A stretch of 64,000 bases of DNA from Ruminococcus sp. Its GTDB lineage: Bacteria > Bacillota > Clostridia > Oscillospirales > Ruminococcaceae. Made by a program: the position numbers and the translations under genes. Shown here in pieces: positions 16,356 through 25,948 of this stretch. Under the pieces are notes generated by a model. It was not told where the DNA came from. It saw nothing but the letters and a program-made list of their open reading frames with translations, and did not search any database. The DNA lies in the NCBI GenBank assembly GCA_017529875.1, contig JAFXNC010000016.1, positions 62,001 through 126,000 on the forward strand. Reading direction: 5' to 3'. Numbering within the stretch: the stretch's first letter is position 1; each line of letters opens with the position of its first letter.

Positions 16356-16540
16356 ATCTAAATGGGGGGTTCCCCCAGTTTCTTCCGAGCGAAGACGAGG
16401 AAGAAACTTCCCCCCGGCTTCGTCGGGGCTTGAACTTTGGGGCGGCGTTCTCTCCGTTCCCTTTGGTCGCTACGCTCCCGCCGGTCACTCCGCTCACTCT
16501 GCCCCAAAAGCCCCTCCTCGCCGGTGCTCTATTCACTATA
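16356..16540 (+). repeat. GC-rich dispersed repeat, isolated copy
   Basis: Starts with TCTAAATGGGGGG, continues with hairpins (GAAACTTCCCCCCGGC, CCCGGCTTCGTCGGGG), then GGGCGGCGTTCTCTCCG, TTTGGTCGCTACGCTCC and GCCCCTCCTCGCC. It ends at an ATTCACT unit. Four further copies, same orientation, are clustered at 53544-54050. Short open frames across it are by-products of its composition. Confidence 0.9.
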
Positions 16541-16577
16541 TACTAAAACGCTGCGTATCGGCTTTGTATTTTTGGTA

Positions 16578-16606
16578 TTGAAATTTTTGGAACTTTATGT
16601 TATAAT
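16578..16606 (+). promoter_or_regulatory. Promoter of the REC-GGDEF gene
   Basis: TTGAAA at 16578-16583, 17-base spacer, TATAAT at 16601-16606, 43 bases before the ATG. Confidence 0.82.
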
Positions 16607-16648
16607 ATTTTTGAGTATAGGCTTTTTAACATTGTAAAGGATGATACG

Positions 16649-17995
16649 ATGCAGAAAATATTGATCGTTGATGACGAGCAGATGATGCTCATGCTCGCTA
16701 AGAGAGTGCTTTCCGAAAAATACGAGGTAGTTACCGCACGCTCCGGCGCCGAGGGAATCGAGGTCTATGACCGCGAACAGCCCGACATGATCCTCTCCGA
16801 CCTGCTGATGCCGGAGATGAACGGCTTCGAGATGTACGAGACCCTCCAGAAAAACTCCGACAAGCATATCCCCATAATCTTCATGACCTCCGACGACAGC
16901 GACGAGGCCGAGGGACGCGGTTTCGATCAGGGCGCCGCCGACTTCCTGCGCAAGCCCTTCCGGCCTGCCGCCCTGCTGAGGCGCGTGGATAATACTCTGG
17001 GCAATGTGGAGCGCATCCGCTACCTCACCGAGGAAGCCACCATGGACGAGATGACCGGCCTGCTCAACAAGGTCAGCGTCAACAAGCAGCTCACCGAGCT
17101 GGTGAAGCACGAGACCGGCGTGCTCATGATGATCGACCTGGACAGCTTCAAGCTCATAAACGATATGCACGGTCACGACATGGGCGACAGGGTCATCTGC
17201 CGCTTTGCCGAGCTGATAAAGAACACCACCCGCAACGGCGATATCGCCGGGCGTATCGGCGGCGACGAGTTCATCGTGTTCTGCCTGGGCTGTCAGGAAG
17301 AAAGCATGGTCAAGACCATAACCGAGCGGCTCAACGAGAGCATCTTCGCCTCCGCCAAGGAGTACATCGGCGGGGAGATGAACATTCCCCTGGGCGCGTC
17401 GGTGGGCGCGGTGTTCGTCAACGACAGCGACGAGGACTACAACGAGCTGTTCAAGCGCGCCGACAAGGCGCTCTACTCGGTGAAGCAGCGGGGCAAGCAC
17501 GGCTATGCAGTCTACTGCACCGAGATGGACAAGGCAGCTCCCTCCGCCGACTTAAAGAGCCTGAGTATGCTCTTTGAGGAACGCAGCGTACTGGACGGAG
17601 CCTTTTTCCTGGGGCAGGAGGCTTTCAGCAACGTCTACCGCTTCATGATCCGCTTTATCCGCAGCTACGGCAAGACCGCATACAAGCTGCTTTTCACCCT
17701 CTCGCCGGATAATTCCCATTCCGAGTACGCCTTCACCGAGGCCACCGACCGTTTCGGCGAGATGATCTCAAAGACCCTGCGCAAGAGCGACATCATGGTC
17801 CGGATAAGAGAGAACCAGTATTTCCTGCTGCTGCCGGAGATCGGCACGGAGGATATCGACAGCCTTATCTCCCGCCTGCTGCGCCTGTGGATGGACGCGG
17901 ACTGCTCCGGCTCCGCCACCGTAAGGTACGAAAAGGAGCTCATCAGCCCCCCCACCACCGACCGTTCCGACCGTCAGGGCGACGACAAGCCGTGA
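16649..17995 (+). CDS. Response regulator diguanylate cyclase (REC-GGDEF)
   Basis: 448 residues. A receiver domain (1-120) has acidic residues DDE, the phospho-acceptor Asp51 in ILSDLLMPEMNG and the Lys in FLRKPF. A GGDEF domain (about 135-300) has an intact IGGDEF active site and an inhibitory RNGD (RxxD) five residues before it, so product feedback is expected. The remaining 140 residues look like a second, degenerate GGDEF fold in which RENQYFLL replaces the active site. It should make cyclic di-GMP when phosphorylated. No histidine kinase is adjacent. A terminator follows at 18021. Confidence 0.92.
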   Translation: MQKILIVDDEQMMLMLAKRVLSEKYEVVTARSGAEGIEVYDREQPDMILSDLLMPEMNGFEMYETLQKNSDKHIPIIFMTSDDSDEAEGRGFDQGAADFLRKPFRPAALLRRVDNTLGNVERIRYLTEEATMDEMTGLLNKVSVNKQLTELVKHETGVLMMIDLDSFKLINDMHGHDMGDRVICRFAELIKNTTRNGDIAGRIGGDEFIVFCLGCQEESMVKTITERLNESIFASAKEYIGGEMNIPLGASVGAVFVNDSDEDYNELFKRADKALYSVKQRGKHGYAVYCTEMDKAAPSADLKSLSMLFEERSVLDGAFFLGQEAFSNVYRFMIRFIRSYGKTAYKLLFTLSPDNSHSEYAFTEATDRFGEMISKTLRKSDIMVRIRENQYFLLLPEIGTEDIDSLISRLLRLWMDADCSGSATVRYEKELISPPTTDRSDRQGDDKP

Positions 17996-18020
17996 GCGGA
18001 GACGAACAATACTGCATTTT

Positions 18021-18056
18021 ACGCTTTCGCCGGGAACCCGGTGAAAGCGTTTTTTG
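18021..18056 (+). terminator. Intrinsic terminator after the REC-GGDEF gene
   Basis: ACGCTTTCGCCGGG, two-base loop, CCCGGTGAAAGCGT with one mismatch, then six T. Confidence 0.9.
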
Positions 18057-18134
18057 CGCCTTTGCAGCCGTGACCTGTTGTACATATTGTCAACAAATCG
18101 CGCTCATCCTCCTGCAAAATCTAAAATAACGCTA

Positions 18135-18163
18135 TTGCAAAAAGCGCCTGCCGGGTGTATAAT
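18135..18163 (+). promoter_or_regulatory. Promoter of asnB
   Basis: TTGCAA at 18135-18140, 17-base spacer, TATAAT at 18158-18163, 75 bases before the start codon. Confidence 0.82.
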
Positions 18164-18238
18164 AATAGTTATAAAGTCGGCAATGGCGTCGCTTTTATGA
18201 AATTTTTGCAGGTATATCCTGCACGGAGGTCTTCATTT

Positions 18239-20086
18239 ATGTGCGGAATCGTCGGCTTTACAAACCATATCCATGACGCTGAGAGCGTGATCAAAAAGAT
18301 GATGGACAGGATCGTCCACCGGGGACCGGATTCCTCGGGCTCCTATGTGGACGATAAGATCGCTATGGGCTTTAGGCGCCTCTCTATCATCGACCTGTCC
18401 GACAAGGGCAGTCAGCCTATCTTCAACGAGGACAGGAGCATCGTCATCACCTTCAACGGCGAGATATACAACTATCAGGAGCTCAAAAAAGAGCTCATCG
18501 AGGCGGGTCACAGCTTCTATACCGAGACCGACACCGAGGTGCTTGTCCACGGCTATGAGCAGTGGGGCAAGGATATGCTCCACAGGCTGAGAGGTATGTT
18601 CGGATTCGTGATCTACGACAAGAAAAACGATACCGTCTTCGGCGCAAGGGATTTCTTCGGCATCAAGCCCCTCTACTACGCTCAGATGGGCAGGACCCTC
18701 ATGTGGGGCAGCGAGATCAAGAGCTTCCTCGACCACCCGGAGTTCAAGAAGGAGCTCAACACCGCCGCACTGGAGAGCTATCTCTCTTTCCAGTACTCAG
18801 TTACCGAGGAGACGTTCTTCAAGGGCGTATTCAAGCTCCCTGCCGCTCACTGCTTTACCTATAAGGACGGCAAGCTCACTGTGGAGCGCTACTGGGAGAT
18901 AAAGTTCACCCCCGACGAAGGCCCCGACTTGGAGCAGTGGGTGAACCGTATATCCGATACCTTCAAGGACTCTGTGCAGGCTCACAAGATCGCGGACGTC
19001 GAGGTCGGATCCTTCCTGTCCAGCGGCGTTGATTCCAGCTATGTTGCCGCCGTGGCGGACGTGGACAAGACCTTCACCGTGGGCTTCGGCGAGGACGAGA
19101 AGTACAACGAGATCGGCTACGCAAAAGAGTTCTCGAAATATATACACAAGGACAATTTCTCCCACGTCATAACCCCCGAGGAGTACTGGGGGAACTTCGC
19201 TAAGATACAGTACCACATGGACGAGCCCCTTGCTGACCCCGCCGCCGCCGCGCTGTTTTTCGTGTGCCGGCTGGCCTCGGAGCAGGTCAAGGTGGTACTC
19301 AGCGGCGAGGGCGCCGACGAGATATTCGGCGGCTACAACATCTATCACAACCCCGCCGACATGGCTGGCTACAACAAAGTCCCCCGCTTCATCAGAAAGG
19401 GTCTCGGCGCCGCGGCGCAGAAGCTGCCCAAGAAACACGGCGTGAACTTCCTGATAAGAGGCTCACAGACCTTGCAGGAGCGGTTCATCGGCAACGCCTA
19501 CATCTTCACCGAAAAAGAACGCAAGGCTCTGCTGAAAATCAAGACCGACGCTCCCGCGCCCTCGGCGATAACAAAGCCCTTCTATGACAAGTGCAGTCAG
19601 AACGACGAGGTAACGCAGATGCAGTACCTTGACCTGCACCTGTGGATGACCGGCGATATACTGCTGAAAGCCGACAAGATGAGCATGGCTCACTCCCTGG
19701 AGCTGAGAGTGCCCTTCCTTGACAAGAAAGTAATGGCCTTAGCGGAGCAGATACCCGCACGGCACCGCGTCACCAAGACCGAGACCAAGTACGCCATGCG
19801 CATAGCCGCCCTTGCGGCCTGCCCTCCCCAGACGGCGAAAAAAGACAAGCTGGGATTCCCTGTGCCTATCAGGGTATGGCTCAAAGAGGACAAGTACTAC
19901 GACTATGTGAAGGGCTATTTCACCTCAAAGAACGCAGAGAAGTTCTTCAACACCGACGAGCTGGTGAAGCTTCTGGACGTACACCGCTCCGGCAGCTACG
20001 ACTGGTCAAGGAAGATCTGGACTGTGTTCACATTCCTGGTATGGTATGAGATATTCTTCGGCTCCGACGCCGCAGTAAGGGCATAA
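18239..20086 (+). CDS. asnB: Asparagine synthase (glutamine-hydrolysing)
   Basis: 615 residues. The start must be ATG at 18239 because the enzyme needs Cys at position 2 (MCGIVGF) as its glutaminase nucleophile; GGAGGT lies eight bases upstream. The N-terminal glutaminase domain (1-190, with RGPDSSG and FNGEIYNYQEL) is followed by the synthetase domain with PP-loop SSGVDSSYVAA (about 260) and SGEGADEIFGGY. It transfers glutamine amide nitrogen to aspartate using ATP. Length is normal. A small protease gene follows 32 bp later and may be co-transcribed. Confidence 0.96.
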   Translation: MCGIVGFTNHIHDAESVIKKMMDRIVHRGPDSSGSYVDDKIAMGFRRLSIIDLSDKGSQPIFNEDRSIVITFNGEIYNYQELKKELIEAGHSFYTETDTEVLVHGYEQWGKDMLHRLRGMFGFVIYDKKNDTVFGARDFFGIKPLYYAQMGRTLMWGSEIKSFLDHPEFKKELNTAALESYLSFQYSVTEETFFKGVFKLPAAHCFTYKDGKLTVERYWEIKFTPDEGPDLEQWVNRISDTFKDSVQAHKIADVEVGSFLSSGVDSSYVAAVADVDKTFTVGFGEDEKYNEIGYAKEFSKYIHKDNFSHVITPEEYWGNFAKIQYHMDEPLADPAAAALFFVCRLASEQVKVVLSGEGADEIFGGYNIYHNPADMAGYNKVPRFIRKGLGAAAQKLPKKHGVNFLIRGSQTLQERFIGNAYIFTEKERKALLKIKTDAPAPSAITKPFYDKCSQNDEVTQMQYLDLHLWMTGDILLKADKMSMAHSLELRVPFLDKKVMALAEQIPARHRVTKTETKYAMRIAALAACPPQTAKKDKLGFPVPIRVWLKEDKYYDYVKGYFTSKNAEKFFNTDELVKLLDVHRSGSYDWSRKIWTVFTFLVWYEIFFGSDAAVRA

Positions 20087-20118
20087 CGCCCCCCCTGATA
20101 CGAAGAAAGGAGAGCGGT

Positions 20119-20931
20119 ATGAAAAAGATGATCATAGCCATGGCATGCGCTGTTATCGTGGCAGGCGTACTGCTCGCCGGGTTCTTTGTTCTGCCCATAC
20201 TCCATGAGAACGACTGCAAGAACAGGGTCTTCGACGACTTGAACACTCGCCTGGGAGAAGTGAGCGGCGCGGTCATCGGCATAATACCCCGCACCGAGCA
20301 AAACGGCGCCGTTACCTACGGCGGCGGCGGGAGCGGCTTCGTCTTCGAGGAAAAGGACGGCGTTTACTACGCCCTCACGGCTGCCCATGTGGTCAGCGAC
20401 AAGAAGGCCGTTTACAAGTGCTGCAACACCAAAAAGGCTGTGGAGACCCTCAGCGACCCCGCGATAAAGGCCGCAGGGATGACCGTCGTGGACGACAGCT
20501 TTTACGAGTCGCTGGACGATGTGACCGTGGAGTATGTGAGCCCCCATGCGGATATCGCCATTGTCAGCTTCAAGTCGGAGCAGGAGCTTATCTGCCTTAA
20601 ACTGGCGGAGCGCGACCCTGCTAAGGACGACCGGCTGATGTGTCTGGGACTGCTGGACGACAGACTGCTCTCGGCCACCTACGGCACCGTAACTGCGGGG
20701 CTTACCACTGCCACCATCGACAGCGAGAAGTCTGACAACGTAGTTGAGCACGACGCCTATCTGACCCACGGCAACTCCGGGGGCCCTGCTGTAAATGAGG
20801 GACTGACCGCTGCGGGAATGAACGTAGGGGGAGAATACGACCGGTTCGAGCATTTCAAGTACGGCTACCTTATCCCCGCCTCGCAGCTGAAGATCTGCAT
20901 AAACGACTGGAACGCCTCACGGCAGAGCTGA
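20119..20931 (+). CDS. Membrane-anchored trypsin-like serine protease without PDZ domain
   Basis: 270 residues. One N-terminal membrane helix (3-28) is followed by a chymotrypsin-fold domain. All three catalytic residues are visible: His in LTAAHVV (about 93), Asp in HADIAIVSF (about 150) and Ser in GNSGGPAV (about 218). It resembles the protease core of HtrA/DegP but ends after the domain, with no PDZ segment. GAAAGGAGAG precedes the ATG. Its last codons form half of a hairpin shared with spoIIP. Confidence 0.88.
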   Translation: MKKMIIAMACAVIVAGVLLAGFFVLPILHENDCKNRVFDDLNTRLGEVSGAVIGIIPRTEQNGAVTYGGGGSGFVFEEKDGVYYALTAAHVVSDKKAVYKCCNTKKAVETLSDPAIKAAGMTVVDDSFYESLDDVTVEYVSPHADIAIVSFKSEQELICLKLAERDPAKDDRLMCLGLLDDRLLSATYGTVTAGLTTATIDSEKSDNVVEHDAYLTHGNSGGPAVNEGLTAAGMNVGGEYDRFEHFKYGYLIPASQLKICINDWNASRQS

Positions 20932-20956
20932 TCACTCTGCCGGAGGCGTTTGGTTT
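20911..20956. terminator. Bidirectional hairpin built from the ends of two convergent genes
   Basis: AACGCCTC-a-CGGCAGAG, loop CTGATCA, CTCTGCCGGAGGCGTT, then TGGTTTT on the plus strand. The 16-bp stem has one bulge. The loop contains both stop codons, and both arms are protein coding. Confidence 0.85.
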
Positions 20957-22086
20957 TGCTTTATCACCTCCGCCAGCCCCTTCCCCACCAGCTCACCCGC
21001 GAAGAGCGCCTGATCGAGGCAGTTGCCGTGGCTGCCTACCTCTATCAGCAGGGAACCGGCGGTCAGATCCTGGTTGTAGTGGCGGTAGTCAAAAAGTATG
21101 GGGCGGGTGAGACCCGCATAGCTGCTTTCAAGCTGCTGCTGTAAGGCGCAGGCGAAGTGAAAATTCTTGATATACTCCGGCAGACCGAGAGAACCGTCGT
21201 CGCAGCCGGAGATTATCATGATCTGCGCCGCCTCCCGCCCGTCTATCTCAGCCACCGGGGAGAGCCGGGTGCCGTCCTCACGCTGGAGACCGTCACGGTG
21301 GATGTCCAGAGCGATCATGATCGACGGATACTGCGCCAGCAGCTCCTTCACCGTCGCCCGGGAGGAATCGTAGGCCGCGTTGTAGCTTTCCAGATCGTGA
21401 ACAAGCGTGTCGTGTATGTAGGGGATCCCCGCCGCGTCCAGCTCCCGGCAGATGCGTTCCCCTACCGCCACCACGTTCTTCTCGGGATCGGTGGTGCGGC
21501 TGTCGAAGGAGGCGTCGTAGAAGGGTCTGTCGGAGGGCTCGTAGCTCTCGGTGGTGTGGGTGTGGTAGATGAGCACAAGAGGCTCCCCCGGGGTTATCTC
21601 GGTGGAGAAGTCTATGGGCTTGCGGCTCTCGGCGATAAGCTCGTCAACAGTGTACTCGGCGGAGCCGCTGCGTACCTGCCCGCCGCCGTCCAGGTCAAAG
21701 TACTGGGGGCCGTCGTAGTGGCCGAAGTTCAGCTTTTGTATCACGCCGTCGGCACTGTCAAGATCATCGGGGTAGGGCAGAGCGGCTATGACCTCGTCGG
21801 AGGGCTTGGGGGAGGGTATCTCCGCGGGCTCGGAGCTTATGTACTGTATCTCCTCCGGGGCGGCCTCCAAGCCGAAGCATCCTGCGCTCACCGGTGCGCC
21901 GAGAAGTACCGGCTTGTCCGGGGAGCTGACCGTACCGGTGCGCCCGCCGAGGGTCAGCGCCGCGGATGCGGCAGTCACGCCGGAGAGGGCAGGCGCCGCA
22001 AAGGAAAACCCCCATATCCCCAGGGGGAGGACGATTATCCCGGCGACAAGTCCAACCGAGCGCAGGAACACAGATCTTCTGTTCAT
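20932..22086 (-). CDS. spoIIP: Stage II sporulation protein P
   Basis: 384 residues. One N-terminal membrane helix, a low-complexity linker (residues about 40-125), then the amidase-type domain with IYHTHTTESY, the DIHRDG motif (about 275) and EVGSHGN near the end. In spore formers this is a peptidoglycan amidase/endopeptidase that, with SpoIID and SpoIIM, drives septal wall thinning and engulfment in the mother cell. AAGGAGG precedes the ATG. A possible sigma-E promoter lies about 135 bases upstream. Confidence 0.94.
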   Translation of the reverse strand: MNRRSVFLRSVGLVAGIIVLPLGIWGFSFAAPALSGVTAASAALTLGGRTGTVSSPDKPVLLGAPVSAGCFGLEAAPEEIQYISSEPAEIPSPKPSDEVIAALPYPDDLDSADGVIQKLNFGHYDGPQYFDLDGGGQVRSGSAEYTVDELIAESRKPIDFSTEITPGEPLVLIYHTHTTESYEPSDRPFYDASFDSRTTDPEKNVVAVGERICRELDAAGIPYIHDTLVHDLESYNAAYDSSRATVKELLAQYPSIMIALDIHRDGLQREDGTRLSPVAEIDGREAAQIMIISGCDDGSLGLPEYIKNFHFACALQQQLESSYAGLTRPILFDYRHYNQDLTAGSLLIEVGSHGNCLDQALFAGELVGKGLAEVIKQNQTPPAE

Positions 22087-22215
22087 GGTGAGACCTCCTT
22101 GCGGTGTGAAAATTCCGATCGCGGAGCGGATCCCGCAGGCGGCTTGTCAACACAGCCCGCTGCTCATTCAGCAATACAGAACCGACCCGGGATCATCCGT
22201 ATAAAGTTTATGTGA

Positions 22216-22617
22216 CATAATATCAAAATATTACTCAATATAAACGCCTGCGGAAAGCCCTGCCTCCGGGCAGTATACAACTGCCAAACCGCGTATCTGC
22301 GCGGTTTGGCGGCTTTATGCATTTAAAGTGTGCATTTATTCAAGACCGTCCTCAACTGTCCGTTTTTCTGTATTTGTGATAAAACGGTGAAAACCGGTCT
22401 TCCTGCCGGACAAGGGAGAATTTTTGTATCAATGTTGAAAACTCAGGGAAAGCTGCCCCAAAAAGCAGTTTTTACAGCGAGTTTTTAACACTTTCAACAG
22501 AGTTTTCAACATTTTTGAGCGCCCCTGCCGATACCCTTCAACTGTACTGAAAATCACCCAGATGCCGGAGGCAGAGCATATGTTCACCGGGAAGATCGGC
22601 GGGGGAGAAAAATTTTT
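22216..22617. other. Gene-free region upstream of secA with several hairpins
   Basis: About 400 bases between divergent spoIIP and secA. It holds a perfect 12-bp hairpin at 22283-22312 (GCCAAACCGCG / CGCGGTTTGGC). It also holds a 12-bp inverted repeat TGTTGAAAACTC (22433-22444) / GAGTTTTCAACA (22500-22511) followed by five T, with further GCAG/CTGC pairing inside. These could be a small structured RNA and its terminator; no known family is recognised. Confidence 0.45.
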
Positions 22618-22618
22618 A

Positions 22619-22647
22619 TTGACATTTCCTTTTGGATTTGCTATAAT
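22619..22647 (+). promoter_or_regulatory. Consensus promoter of secA
   Basis: TTGACA at 22619-22624, 17-base spacer, TATAAT at 22642-22647, giving a leader of about 70 bases. Confidence 0.92.
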
Positions 22648-22724
22648 ATAAGATGTATTGCTATATCAATAGTAAGGAAAGTATTGTAAAACCAGTAAAT
22701 ATAAAAGGTAAGGTGGAATGAACA

Positions 22725-25475
22725 ATGGGATTGGTCGAAGCGATCTTCGGTAACTATTCCAAGAAAGAGCTTAAAAGAATAGAGCCTATCAAGAATCAGG
22801 TGCTTGAGCTTGAAGCCAAGTATCAGCCCATGAGCGACAAGGAGCTCAGACAGCAGACCCAGATCATGAAGGACAAGATCTCCGACGGGCTTGGCACCCT
22901 CGACGATGTGCTGCCGGACGCTCTGGCTGTATGCCGCGAGGCCGCATGGAGAGTACTGGGCAAAAAGCCCTTCCCCGTGCAGATCATAGGCGCTATCGTC
23001 CTGCATCAGGGACGTATCGCCGAAATGAAGACCGGTGAAGGTAAGACCCTGGTGGCCTGCCTTGCCGCCTATGCCAACTCCCTCAGCGGAGAGGGCGTTC
23101 ACGTCGTTACCGTCAACGACTACCTGGCTAAGTTCCAGTCCGAGGAAATGGGCAAGGTATTCCGTTTCCTGGGTCAGTCTATCGGCTGCGTGCTCCAGGG
23201 CATGAGCAACGACGCCAAGAGAGTAGCCTACAATGCAGACATCACCTACGGCACCAACTCGGAGTTCGGCTTCGACTATCTGCGTGACAACATGGTAATG
23301 TATAAAAAGGATAAGGTGCAGAGAGAGCACGCCTTTGCCATCGTGGACGAGGTGGACTCCATTCTTATAGACGAGGCGAGAACGCCCCTTATCATTTCCG
23401 GTCAGGGCGACAAGTCCACAGAGCTCTATACCCTTGCGGACCGCTTCGCCAAGACCCTTAAGCCTATCAAGGTGGTCGAAATGGACGACAAGGCCGATAA
23501 CGACCAGCTGGGCGGCGACTACATCATCGACGAAAAGGCAAGGACCGCCACCCTCACCAAGGCCGGCGTTGCCAAGGCTGAGAAGGCCTTCAATGTCGAG
23601 AACCTCATGGACGCCGACAACATGACCCTGCTGCACCACATCAATCAGGCTATCAAGGCCAACGGCACCATGCACCGCGACGTTGACTACGTCGTTAAGG
23701 AAGGCAAGAGCGGCGGCGACGAGGTATTCATCGTTGACGAGTTCACCGGACGTATCATGGACGGCAGACGTTTCAACGACGGTCTGCATCAGGCTATCGA
23801 GGCCAAGGAAGGCGTTAAGGTAATGCGCGAGAGCAAGACCATCGCCACCATCACATATCAGAACTTCTTCCGTCTTTACAAGAAGCTCTCCGGCATGACC
23901 GGTACGGCTCTCACCGAGGAGGACGAGTTCAGAGAGATCTACAAGCTGGACTGTATCGAGGTGCCCACCAACAGGCCTGTCATCAGGAAGGATCACCCCG
24001 ACGTAGTATACAAGACCGAGAAGGGCAAGTTCAACGCCGTTATCGAGCAGATCATCGAGTGCCACGAAAAAGGACAGCCTGTCCTTGTGGGTACCGTATC
24101 TATCGAGAAGTCGGAGTACCTGTCCAGACTGCTGAAAAACAAGGGCGTAAAGCATCAGGTGCTCAACGCCAAGTATCATGAGAAGGAAGCTAAGATCGTT
24201 GCTCAGGCGGGCAAGTTCGGCGCCGTTACCATAGCCACCAACATGGCCGGACGAGGCACCGATATCATCCTCGGAGGAAACGCCGAGTACCTTGCCACCG
24301 CAGATCTTTACAAGCTCGAATACCCCGAGGAGGTAGTAGTCGAGGCCACCGGCTTTGCCGAGACCGAGGACGAGACCATTCTCGAGGCAAGAGCAAAGTA
24401 CAAGGAGTTCCTTGAAAAGTACAACGCCGAGGTAAAGGAAAAGGCCGAGGCTGTAAAAGAGGCCGGCGGACTGTTCATCATCGGTACCGAGAGACATGAG
24501 TCGAGACGTATCGACAACCAGCTCCGCGGACGTTCCGGACGTCAGGGCGACCCCGGCGAGAGCCTGTTCTTCCTCTCTTTGGAGGACGATCTGATGAGGC
24601 TCTTCGGCGGCGACCGCATCACCGGCATGATGAATATGCTGAAGGTCGATGAGAATACGCCTATCCAGTCCAAGATGCTGTCCAGCGTCATCGAGTCCTC
24701 CCAGAAGAAGATCGAGGGCAGGAACTTCAACATCAGAAAGAACGTACTCAACTACGACGACGTAATGAACGCCCAGCGTGAGATCATCTACGGTCAGAGA
24801 CAGAAGGTGCTCAACGGCGAGGATATCCACGATTACATCCTGAGCATGATCTCGGATTTCATCGAGACCTCGGTAAACACTTACCTGCCTGACGACGAAC
24901 TCCACGATTACTGGAACCTGGAGGGTCTGAGAGACCACTTCATGGGTCTGTTCACTGTTGACGACGACTTCAACTACTCCACCGAGGAGCTCGACAGCGT
25001 ATCCAAGGCTGACATCATCAAGACCCTTACCGAGCGTGCCGACGCCATGTATGCTGCCCGCGAGGAACAGCTGGGCGAGGAGCTGCTCAGAGAGGTGGAG
25101 AGAGTGGTGCTGCTGAAGGTCGTTGATACCAAGTGGATGGCTCACATCGACGATATGGACGAGCTGAAAAAGGGCATCACCCTGAGAAGCTACGGTCAGA
25201 AGAACCCTGTTGTTGAGTACCGTATGGAGGGCTTCGAGATGTTCGACGCTATGGTTGACGCCATCCGCGAGGACACCGTCAGGATGCTGTTCACCATACA
25301 GGTAAGAAAGCAGGGCGACCAGCCTCAGGCTCCCAAGCGTGAGCAGGTGCTCAACGAGGCACCCACCCACCACAACCTGACCCGCAAGGTAAAGCGCATC
25401 GGCCCCAACGACCCCTGCCCCTGCGGCAGCGGCCTGAAATACAAGAAGTGCTGCGGCGCGAAGAAGACTAACTGA
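22725..25475 (+). CDS. secA: Preprotein translocase ATPase SecA
   Basis: 916 residues, full length. Walker A region [10 protein letters not shown] (about residue 105), DEAD-type [14 protein letters not shown] (about 205), the [17 protein letters not shown] motif of the second helicase domain (about 590), and a C-terminal zinc site [14 protein letters not shown]. It powers export of unfolded proteins through SecYEG. AAGGTGG precedes the ATG. The gene is single, with a consensus promoter and a terminator nine bases after the stop. Confidence 0.98.
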   Translation: MGLVEAIFGNYSKKELKRIEPIKNQVLELEAKYQPMSDKELRQQTQIMKDKISDGLGTLDDVLPDALAVCREAAWRVLGKKPFPVQIIGAIVLHQGRIAEMKTGEGKTLVACLAAYANSLSGEGVHVVTVNDYLAKFQSEEMGKVFRFLGQSIGCVLQGMSNDAKRVAYNADITYGTNSEFGFDYLRDNMVMYKKDKVQREHAFAIVDEVDSILIDEARTPLIISGQGDKSTELYTLADRFAKTLKPIKVVEMDDKADNDQLGGDYIIDEKARTATLTKAGVAKAEKAFNVENLMDADNMTLLHHINQAIKANGTMHRDVDYVVKEGKSGGDEVFIVDEFTGRIMDGRRFNDGLHQAIEAKEGVKVMRESKTIATITYQNFFRLYKKLSGMTGTALTEEDEFREIYKLDCIEVPTNRPVIRKDHPDVVYKTEKGKFNAVIEQIIECHEKGQPVLVGTVSIEKSEYLSRLLKNKGVKHQVLNAKYHEKEAKIVAQAGKFGAVTIATNMAGRGTDIILGGNAEYLATADLYKLEYPEEVVVEATGFAETEDETILEARAKYKEFLEKYNAEVKEKAEAVKEAGGLFIIGTERHESRRIDNQLRGRSGRQGDPGESLFFLSLEDDLMRLFGGDRITGMMNMLKVDENTPIQSKMLSSVIESSQKKIEGRNFNIRKNVLNYDDVMNAQREIIYGQRQKVLNGEDIHDYILSMISDFIETSVNTYLPDDELHDYWNLEGLRDHFMGLFTVDDDFNYSTEELDSVSKADIIKTLTERADAMYAAREEQLGEELLREVERVVLLKVVDTKWMAHIDDMDELKKGITLRSYGQKNPVVEYRMEGFEMFDAMVDAIREDTVRMLFTIQVRKQGDQPQAPKREQVLNEAPTHHNLTRKVKRIGPNDPCPCGSGLKYKKCCGAKKTN

Positions 25476-25483
25476 TATCACAC

Positions 25484-25512
25484 AACAGGACGGATCCCCT
25501 CCGTCCTGTTTT
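25484..25512 (+). terminator. Intrinsic terminator after secA
   Basis: AACAGGACGGA, six-base loop, CCGTCCTGTT, then TTGG. A perfect stem nine bases after the stop codon. Confidence 0.88.
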
Positions 25513-25552
25513 GGACTATACGCACCGAAAACGTTTAAGGAGGCGGCAGGCT

Positions 25553-25945
25553 GTGGGATATTTTATCTCTGCGGCGCTGACCGGCGGCGCGGGAGCTGCC
25601 GTGCTGGCCTTTACCGAATATGACTTCATGATCCTGTTCGGGCTGGCTCTTGTCGGTTTGGGCATAGTGTTCCTGACCATGGGGCTGATATGCCTGGCAG
25701 CTAAGCTCGCCGGGAAGCCGAGGCCGTTAAGTGCCTTGATGTTTGCCGTCGGGGTCGCGGTACTGATCTTAGCAGTGTGCATATACTGCCGAAAAAACAG
25801 AGGGCTTTTCGGAGGCTTTTTGATGCTCTTTGCCGTTCCGACACTCGGGATAGTGTTTTTCGCAGCGCTGTCGATATGGCTGTCTTTAAGGAGCAAAAAA
25901 GTCCGCAGGGATGACCCGGAGGATGAAAACAACAGGGAGGGATAG
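25553..25945 (+). CDS. Small four-helix membrane protein
   Basis: 130 residues from GTG at 25553, nine bases after AAGGAGG. A TTG at 25511 in the same frame lies inside the secA terminator and is unlikely. About four hydrophobic helices (IMGLICLAAKLAG, ALMFAVGVAVLILAV and others) and a charged tail (RSKKVRRDDPEDENN). No family recognised. Three bases separate it from the next gene, which is also a small membrane protein, so the two probably form a pair. Confidence 0.7.
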   Translation: MGYFISAALTGGAGAAVLAFTEYDFMILFGLALVGLGIVFLTMGLICLAAKLAGKPRPLSALMFAVGVAVLILAVCIYCRKNRGLFGGFLMLFAVPTLGIVFFAALSIWLSLRSKKVRRDDPEDENNREG

Positions 25946-25948
25946 ACC

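Noticed and set aside
22430..22515. Replication origin or DnaA-box cluster upstream of secA
   Set aside because: TTTTCAACA-like words resemble but do not match TTATCCACA, and no dnaA, dnaN or other origin genes are nearby; read as an inverted repeat instead.
22641..25481. A 946-codon open frame on the minus strand opposite secA
   Set aside because: It mirrors the codon pattern of secA, is rich in Leu/Val/His as expected for an antisense shadow, and has no promoter or ribosome site. secA is certain on the other strand.
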